A DNA stretch of 64,000 nucleotides, from positions 62,001-126,000 of the forward strand of contig NZ_JASAOI010000002.1 in assembly GCF_029953285.1 (NCBI RefSeq), read 5' to 3'. Each line of letters begins with the position of its first letter. The stretch's first letter is position 1. The notes under the pieces were generated by a model that saw only the letters and a list, made by a program, of their open reading frames with translations, made no database searches and was not told the origin of the DNA. Made by a program: the position numbers and the translations under genes. Below are positions 59,616 to 64,000 of the stretch, piece by piece. This DNA comes from Yinghuangia seranimata. GTDB taxonomy: Bacteria > Actinomycetota > Actinomycetes > Streptomycetales > Streptomycetaceae.

Positions 59616-60845
59616 GTGCCACACCCCGCAGCCGACCTCGCGTCGGTCGACGTCTTCTCGCCCGACGCCTACGAGAGCGGCATACCGCACGCCTCGTTCG
59701 CGCTGCTGCGCGACGCGGCGCCGGTCCACCGCCACCCCGACCCCCAACTCCCCGAGGGGTTCTGGGCGGTCACCCGGCACGCCGACGTGGTCGCGGTCTC
59801 CCGCAATCCCGAGCTGTTCTCGTCGTACGAACGCCTGTCGACGCTCGGCGAGGCCGACGGCGAACTGCTGGACACGCAACGGCTGATGATGCTCAACATG
59901 GACCCGCCGGAGCACTCACGCCTGCGCGCGCTCGTCAACCGCGGGTTCACTCCGCGCACCACCCTGACACTGGAGAGCAAGGTCGAGGCGGCGTGCGAGC
60001 GCATCGTCGACGCGGCCGTCGCGCAGGGCGAGGGCGACTTCGTGACGCTGTGCTCCGCCGAACTGCCACTCGTGGTGATCGCCGACCTGATGGGCGTGCC
60101 GCAGGAGCACCGGCACCGGCTCTTCCACTGGTCGAACCGGCTCGTCGGCGGCGACGACGTGGACCTGGGCGGCGGCACGGAGGACGGCCAGGCCGCGCAG
60201 ATGGAGATGTTCCAGTACGCCGACGAGCTGGGCGCGCGGAAGCGCGCCTGCCCGGTCGACGACATCGTGTCCAAACTCGTCCGACCGGACCGCGACGGCA
60301 ACGAACTGACGGCGCTCGAGTTCGACCTCTTCTTCATGCTGCTCGCTGTGGCGGGCAACGAGACCACCCGCAACGCGATTTCCGGCGGCATGCTCGCCCT
60401 CGTCCGGCATCCCGAGCAGTGGGAGCGACTGAAGGCCGACCCCGAGGGCCTCGCCGGCACGGCCGCCGACGAGATCGTGCGCTGGGTGTCCCCGGTCAAC
60501 GCCTTCCGGCGCACCGCCATGCGGGACACCGAGCTGGGCGGGCAGAAGATCGCCGCCGGCGACAAGGTCGTCGTGTACTACAGCTCGGCGAACCACGACG
60601 AATCCGTCTTCGCCGACCCGTACACCTTCGACATCGGCCGCGACCCCAACCCCATGCTCGGATTCGGCGGCGGAGGACCGCACTTCTGCCTGGGCCGCCA
60701 CCTCGCCAAGCTCGAGCTCGAGATCATGTTCAGGACCCTCGCCCGCAAGATCGACCGCGTCGAACCCACCGGCCCCGCACGCCGGATGCGCTCCAACTTC
60801 CTCAACGGGATCAAGGACATGCCGGTGCGGATCATCCCGGCGTGA
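59616..60845 (+). CDS. cytochrome P450
   Basis: 409 residues. I-helix AGNETTRNAISGGML (oxygen-binding Glu-Thr), K-helix EIVRW (E-x-x-R), PERF-like region SANHDESVFADPYTFDIGRDPNPMLGFG, and heme loop FGGGGPHFCLGRHLA with Cys358. The N-terminal part (FWAVTRHADVVAVSRNPELFSS, HSRLRALVNRGFTPR) matches class I bacterial P450s that take electrons from a separate ferredoxin; no ferredoxin gene is adjacent. Start GTG 59616 follows GAAGGAA. It is the last gene of the run and ends just before a strong terminator. It may hydroxylate the aglycone released by the glycosidases. Confidence 0.92.
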   Translation: MPHPAADLASVDVFSPDAYESGIPHASFALLRDAAPVHRHPDPQLPEGFWAVTRHADVVAVSRNPELFSSYERLSTLGEADGELLDTQRLMMLNMDPPEHSRLRALVNRGFTPRTTLTLESKVEAACERIVDAAVAQGEGDFVTLCSAELPLVVIADLMGVPQEHRHRLFHWSNRLVGGDDVDLGGGTEDGQAAQMEMFQYADELGARKRACPVDDIVSKLVRPDRDGNELTALEFDLFFMLLAVAGNETTRNAISGGMLALVRHPEQWERLKADPEGLAGTAADEIVRWVSPVNAFRRTAMRDTELGGQKIAAGDKVVVYYSSANHDESVFADPYTFDIGRDPNPMLGFGGGGPHFCLGRHLAKLELEIMFRTLARKIDRVEPTGPARRMRSNFLNGIKDMPVRIIPA

Positions 60846-60876
60846 GCCGGATGCCGTCGATCCCTCCGAAACCTCG

Positions 60877-60908
60877 AAGGCCCGGACCACGTCGGCGGTC
60901 CGGGCCTT
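60877..60908. terminator. bidirectional terminator between P450 and GH1 genes
   Basis: AAGGCCCGGACC (60877-60888) pairs exactly with GGTCCGGGCCTT (60897-60908) around an 8-base loop. It lies between convergent genes and ends both units. Confidence 0.85.
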
Positions 60909-60983
60909 CGTCGCGCCCGCGTTCCGGAGCTCAGTCCTGGACGGAGAGCCGTTCCAGGTAGGCACGCATGGTCCGACCTCGGG

Positions 60984-62258
60984 TCAGTCGCGCGCGGCGG
61001 GGTCGCCGGCGATGTCCCGGGCCAGGGTGCCGAGCCAGTGGGCGGAAGGCTTCGGGGTGCGGGCGAAGGTCGTGCGGTCCACCGCGATGAGGCCGAACGT
61101 CGGGATGTACGAGCCCCATTCGTAGTTGTCGAGTGCGGTCCAGTGCAGGTAGCCGCGGACGTCGGCGCCGTCGTGGACGGCTTCGGCGAGCGCGGACAGG
61201 GCCCCCGACGTGTAGGCGATGCGCTGTTCGTCGTCGGCCGTGGCGATGCCGTTCTCGGTGACGAGGACCGGGACGTCCGGCCCGACGACGTCGACGGTGT
61301 GGCGTACGGCGTGGCCGACGGCCTCGGGGTAGAACTCCCAGCCGGTGAGCGTGCGTTCGGCGTCGTCGGGGGCGGGGAGCGGACCGTCGGGGCCGATGCG
61401 GGTGCGGGTGTAGGCCTGGACGCCGATCCAGTCGTCCTCGCGGGCGGCCTCGAGGAAGACGTCCTCGCGCGGGTGCGCGATGGCGGCGGCGACGGCTTCC
61501 GCGCCGGGCTCGGCCTGGTAGACCTGGTTCGCGACGGTCCAGCCCACCTTGTAGCGCGGATTCGCCGCCTTCAGCGCCTTGGCCGCGGCGTGGTGCGCGC
61601 GGATCAGGGCCTGGGACGTCTCCGCGTCGGGCGCGACGGAGGCCACGTTGATCTCGGTCAGGGTCTCCAGCGACTGACTGAGGAACGCCGCGGTGAGCGC
61701 GAGCATATTGGGTTCGTTGATGGTGGCGACGTACTCGACGTCGTCGCCCAGGATTTCGACGGCGGTCTCCACGTACCGGACGAACAGCTCCACGGCGCCG
61801 TCGGCCGTCCAGCCGCCGCGCGCCGCGAACCAGTGCGGGTTGGCGAAGTGATGCAGGGTCACCACTGGGGTGAGGCCGCGCTCGACGGCGCCGCGGACCA
61901 TGGCGCGGTAGTGGGCGATCGCGGCGCGCGAGACGAGTCCCTCCTCGGGTTCGACGCGCGCCCATTCGACGCTGAAGCGGTAGGCGTTGAAGCCGAGGCC
62001 GCGCAGCAGATCCATGTCCTCGGGCCAGCGGTGGAAGCTGTCGACCGCGTCGCCGCTCGGCTCGCGCAGGTGGCCGCCGAGTGCGCCGGAGCCGGCCAGG
62101 CGCTCCAGGCCCCACCAGTCGCTGGAGACGTTGTTGCCCTCGGTCTGATGGGCGGACGTGGACGCGCCCATCAGGAAGTCCGCGGGCCAGCGGAAGCCCG
62201 CCGGGAGGGAGGGCTTCGCGGCGCCGTCCGCGGGGGCGGGGCTGATGCCGTCGGTCAT
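60984..62258 (-). CDS. GH1 beta-glycosidase
   Basis: 424 residues of the family-1 TIM barrel: FLMGASTSAHQTEGNN, RFSVEWARVEPEEG, LHHFANPHWF, acid/base TINEPN (Glu182), and nucleophile VTENG (Glu335). The C-terminal LHWTALDNYEWGSY is the aglycone/sugar recognition loop. The usual W-D-x-L pattern is WTALDNYEW, consistent with a beta-glucosidase, galactosidase or 6-phospho variants. No signal peptide is present. It is transcribed leftwards from the TetR side under the promoter at 62345-62373. Confidence 0.92.
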   Translation of the reverse strand: MTDGISPAPADGAAKPSLPAGFRWPADFLMGASTSAHQTEGNNVSSDWWGLERLAGSGALGGHLREPSGDAVDSFHRWPEDMDLLRGLGFNAYRFSVEWARVEPEEGLVSRAAIAHYRAMVRGAVERGLTPVVTLHHFANPHWFAARGGWTADGAVELFVRYVETAVEILGDDVEYVATINEPNMLALTAAFLSQSLETLTEINVASVAPDAETSQALIRAHHAAAKALKAANPRYKVGWTVANQVYQAEPGAEAVAAAIAHPREDVFLEAAREDDWIGVQAYTRTRIGPDGPLPAPDDAERTLTGWEFYPEAVGHAVRHTVDVVGPDVPVLVTENGIATADDEQRIAYTSGALSALAEAVHDGADVRGYLHWTALDNYEWGSYIPTFGLIAVDRTTFARTPKPSAHWLGTLARDIAGDPAARD

Positions 62259-62325
62259 GTGTGCCGTCCGTTCTCGAAGTGGCCGCGGACCGCGCCGGAC
62301 GCACTGTCCGGGCGGGGCTCACGCC

Positions 62326-62383
62326 AATTGTCTGCGGTCGCAGAAATCTATTGTTGACGCCCGCAGAAAACAAGATCTAGGGT
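62326..62383. promoter_or_regulatory. divergent promoters and TetR-type operator (GH1 / TetR)
   Basis: On the minus strand TTGTTT (62373-62368) and TAGATT (62350-62345) with a 17-base spacer serve the GH1 gene. Just downstream is the perfect palindrome TCTGCGGTCGCAGA (62331-62344). On the plus strand TTGACG (62354-62359) and TAGGGT (62378-62383), spacer 18, could serve the TetR gene. The block 62326-62374 is the near-identical counterpart of 49681-49729. Confidence 0.7.
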
Positions 62384-62411
62384 GATCGGAGCGGCCCGGT
62401 AGGCTGTGCGT

Positions 62412-62429
62412 CCGGCAGGCGCCTGCCGG
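62412..62429. promoter_or_regulatory. 18-bp perfect palindrome in the TetR leader
   Basis: CCGGCAGGCGCCTGCCGG lies in the predicted 5' untranslated region of the TetR gene, 28 bases before its start codon. It could be a second operator for autoregulation or an RNA hairpin limiting translation. Confidence 0.45.
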
Positions 62430-62456
62430 CAAATGGGCGACCGGAGGAGACGGCGG

Positions 62457-63128
62457 ATGGGCGAGGTCAAGCGGCGACCGGGACGGCCGCCCCTGATCAA
62501 CCGCCGCAAGATCATCAACGCGGCGCTCGAACTGGACGCGGCAGGCCGCGCGTTGAGCATGCAGGCCGTCGCGGACCGGCTCGGCGTACCCCGCGGCACC
62601 CTGTACCACCACGTCGCCGACCGCGAGGAAATGGTCGCGCTGGTCGCGGTGGCCCGGCTCGAGGAGGCCTTCGACGAGGCGTGGATGCCGCCCCGCGACG
62701 CCGACTGGCGCACCTGGGTGTCCGCCTTCGCGCACGTCATGCGGGACGCCCTCATCGCCCACGGAACCCCGGTCGACCACGTCCTCCTGGAAGGCGTCAC
62801 CGGCGCCCGCCAACTCGCCCAGGTGGAACGGGTCCTCGAGGCCATGGTGCGCGACGGCTTCACCCCCGCGCCCGCGATGCAGGCCCTCGGCGTGATCGCC
62901 GAAATCGTCACCGCCAACGCCCGTACGGTATTCGTCTTGCGCGCCCAGGGCACGGAGTCGCACGACGCCTTCCTGGCCCTGATCCGCGACAGCGCCGACC
63001 ACCCCATGCCCCTCCTCGCCGCAGGCGCGGTGGAACACCCCGACCAGGACGCCCAGTTCGCGGTGAGCCTGGAGGTCGCCCTGGCGGGCATCGCCGCCGT
63101 CCTCCTCGACGGGCGGCCGACGACCTGA
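62457..63128 (+). CDS. TetR/AcrR-family regulator
   Basis: 223 residues. A basic N-terminal arm (EVKRRPGRPPLINRRK) precedes the TetR helix-turn-helix (ALSMQAVADRLGVPRGTLYHHVADREEMVALV). An all-alpha ligand-binding region follows, with the TetR C-type helices ARLEEAFDEAW, VSAFAHVMRDALIAH and QDAQFAVSLEVALAGIAAVL. Such repressors release DNA on binding the substrate of the pathway they guard. The start at 62457 is set by GGAGGAG seven bases upstream. The shared palindromic blocks at 49711 and 62331 are its probable operators. Confidence 0.88.
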   Translation: MGEVKRRPGRPPLINRRKIINAALELDAAGRALSMQAVADRLGVPRGTLYHHVADREEMVALVAVARLEEAFDEAWMPPRDADWRTWVSAFAHVMRDALIAHGTPVDHVLLEGVTGARQLAQVERVLEAMVRDGFTPAPAMQALGVIAEIVTANARTVFVLRAQGTESHDAFLALIRDSADHPMPLLAAGAVEHPDQDAQFAVSLEVALAGIAAVLLDGRPTT

Positions 63129-63245
63129 GGCCTGGCGGACGCCGGGGCGGGACGGCGCGGCGTCGGGGAGCCCGGTGCGGTCGGGGCGGGGGGCGACCGG
63201 CAGGATGGGGCGGAAATCGATCTTGCTCAGGGAGAGGGCCCGTTC

Positions 63246-63689
63246 ATGACGCAGCCGCCGTGGCCGCACGGACCGTACGACGTGCAGGAGATGGGCGCAG
63301 GGCCCGGCTATGAGGCGTCGTACGACGGGACGATGCCCCGGGAGGTACGCGTCGTCCGCTACCTGATGAGCGGGTCCGGCGTCGCGGCGGTCGTCGTCAC
63401 GGTGGTGGCGGGGATCCTCAACAGCGCGTTCGAGGCCGGTGTCGTGCTCGGCTCCGCCCTGCCGTACCTGGTGGCGCCGGTGCTGGGCGAACGCTTCGGC
63501 AAGGGCCGCAATGCGCTGCGCGTCGGCAGCATCGTCTGCGCGTCGTTCATGATCCTGTTCGGGCTGGGGCTGGCCGGACGGGGCTACCCGATCGGGCTCA
63601 TCGGCGTCGGGGTCAGCGTCACCGCGATCGTGTACCTGAGCCGTCCCACCGCGCGGATGTGGTTCTCGCGGCCGAAGACGGGCTTCTGA
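63246..63689 (+). CDS. small multi-spanning membrane protein
   Basis: 147 residues. A Pro/Gly-rich cytosolic N-terminus of about 35 residues is followed by about four hydrophobic segments (SGSGVAAVVVTVVAGILNSAF, VVLGSALPYLVAPVLG, VGSIVCASFMILFGLGLAG, PIGLIGVGVSVTAIVYL). It ends in a basic tail. No motif of a named family is recognised. The ATG at 63246 has GGGAGAGGG eight bases upstream. A strong terminator follows. Confidence 0.75.
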   Translation: MTQPPWPHGPYDVQEMGAGPGYEASYDGTMPREVRVVRYLMSGSGVAAVVVTVVAGILNSAFEAGVVLGSALPYLVAPVLGERFGKGRNALRVGSIVCASFMILFGLGLAGRGYPIGLIGVGVSVTAIVYLSRPTARMWFSRPKTGF

Positions 63690-63706
63690 GCGGCGCAACC
63701 CACGTG

Positions 63707-63743
63707 GACGGGCCCGGACACCGCTGGGGTGTCCGGGCCCGTC
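63707..63743. terminator. strong bidirectional terminator
   Basis: GACGGGCCCGGACACC (63707-63722) pairs exactly over 16 bp with 63728-63743 around the 5-base loop GCTGG. It separates the membrane-protein gene from the convergent partial gene at the right edge. Confidence 0.85.
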
Positions 63744-63764
63744 GTGGTCTCGCGGGACCGCCGG

Positions 63765-64000
63765 TCAGGCCTCGGTCTCCTCCGCCGGGACGGTGTGCAC
63801 CGCGGCCTCCTCCGCCGAGGCGGCCCCGCCGTCGATGCCGACGTCGCGTGCCGTCCCGCCGGTGTCCTCCGCGAGCAGCCGGCCCGAACGCCGGTGCCCG
63901 GCCTGCTTGTCGACCGGCTCGCCGGCGCCGCCGGGCTGGTCCCCGACACCGTCGTCGTCGACCGTTTCCGGCTCCGGGCGTTCGCGCGCCAGGCGGCGGT
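63765..64000 (-). CDS. C-terminal end of an unidentified protein (partial)
   Basis: About 78 residues are visible, ending at a TGA at 63765. The tail is very acidic and Gly/Ala-rich (PETVDDDGVGDQPGG, then LLAEDTGGTARDVGIDGG and ASAEEAAVHTVPAEETEA), typical of a disordered C-terminus. The basic RRLARERPEPE at the window edge probably belongs to the end of a folded domain. The family cannot be assigned from this piece. Confidence 0.5.
   Translation of the reverse strand, partial: RRLARERPEPETVDDDGVGDQPGGAGEPVDKQAGHRRSGRLLAEDTGGTARDVGIDGGAASAEEAAVHTVPAEETEA

Noticed and set aside
60931-60969. 12-codon frame with ATG and an RBS-like AGGT, downstream of the GH1 gene
   Set aside because: Too short to support from sequence alone; it may be chance. 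Only conservation in relatives could rescue it.
1-64000. tRNA, rRNA, origin of replication or integrated element ends
   Set aside because: No cloverleaf with T-loop consensus, rRNA segment, DnaA-box cluster or flanking direct repeats were recognised by eye. A covariance-model scan would be decisive.

Overview
The window is very GC-rich, nearly every gene shows strong GC bias at third codon positions, and GTG starts are common. The gene content (SARP regulator, LuxR-type NTPase regulator, DUF6126, DUF6247, trypco2, DUF4097, tandem peptide ABC operon) is that of a filamentous actinomycete of the Streptomyces/Kitasatospora/Yinghuangia type. TTA, the codon read by the bldA tRNA in such organisms, occurs in only two of the genes called here. 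I cannot name the species. I see no rRNA, tRNA, CRISPR array, intact insertion sequence or prophage.

Layout. 1-8.5 kb: a SARP/AfsR-like regulator running off the left edge, with a phased heptamer array in its upstream region, then an MBL-fold hydrolase, YCII and GyrI-like proteins, a lipoprotein, an ArsR-SulP pair, two very small proteins and a RidA protein. 8.5-20.5 kb: a 1,193-residue LuxR-NTPase regulator with an internal tandem repeat, a methyltransferase, two alpha/beta hydrolases, a regulator remnant that lost its DNA-binding domain, a fumarylacetoacetase-fold protein, and a group of HAD protein, two ATP-grasp ligases and a phosphoesterase. 20.7-28.6 kb: a five-gene peptide ABC importer operon, an XRE-cupin regulator and a His-rich methyltransferase. 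28.9-44.9 kb: a mosaic of single genes. Several suggest stress or dormancy: an Rv2629/Balon-like ribosome factor, a baeRF3 protein and a phosphoribosyltransferase-hydrolase fusion. Others suggest exaptation from conflict or phage modules: trypco2 and a tail-tube-like protein. 45-49.5 kb: a large secreted metallopeptidase/VWD lipoprotein, and a MarR-type regulator divergent from a DUF4097 protein with an operator array between them.

49.7-63.1 kb is the most coherent system. A same-strand run with ATGA overlaps at two junctions and a 3-base gap at a third encodes an esterase-GH3 glycosidase fusion, an MFS-LivF fusion, a LivH-LivM-LivG fusion, a LivK-like binding lipoprotein and a cytochrome P450. 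A GH1 glycosidase and a divergent TetR regulator follow. The promoter of the GH3 fusion and the promoter of the GH1 gene share a 49-bp block identical at 43 positions. Each has a 17-bp-spaced promoter followed by a TCTGCG-centred palindrome. This links the two ends into one regulon, very likely controlled by the TetR protein. The parts suggest capture, import, deglycosylation, ester cleavage and oxidation of one glycosylated, acylated small molecule. The ligand is unknown.

The right edge holds a small membrane protein, a strong terminator and the C-terminal end of a minus-strand gene.
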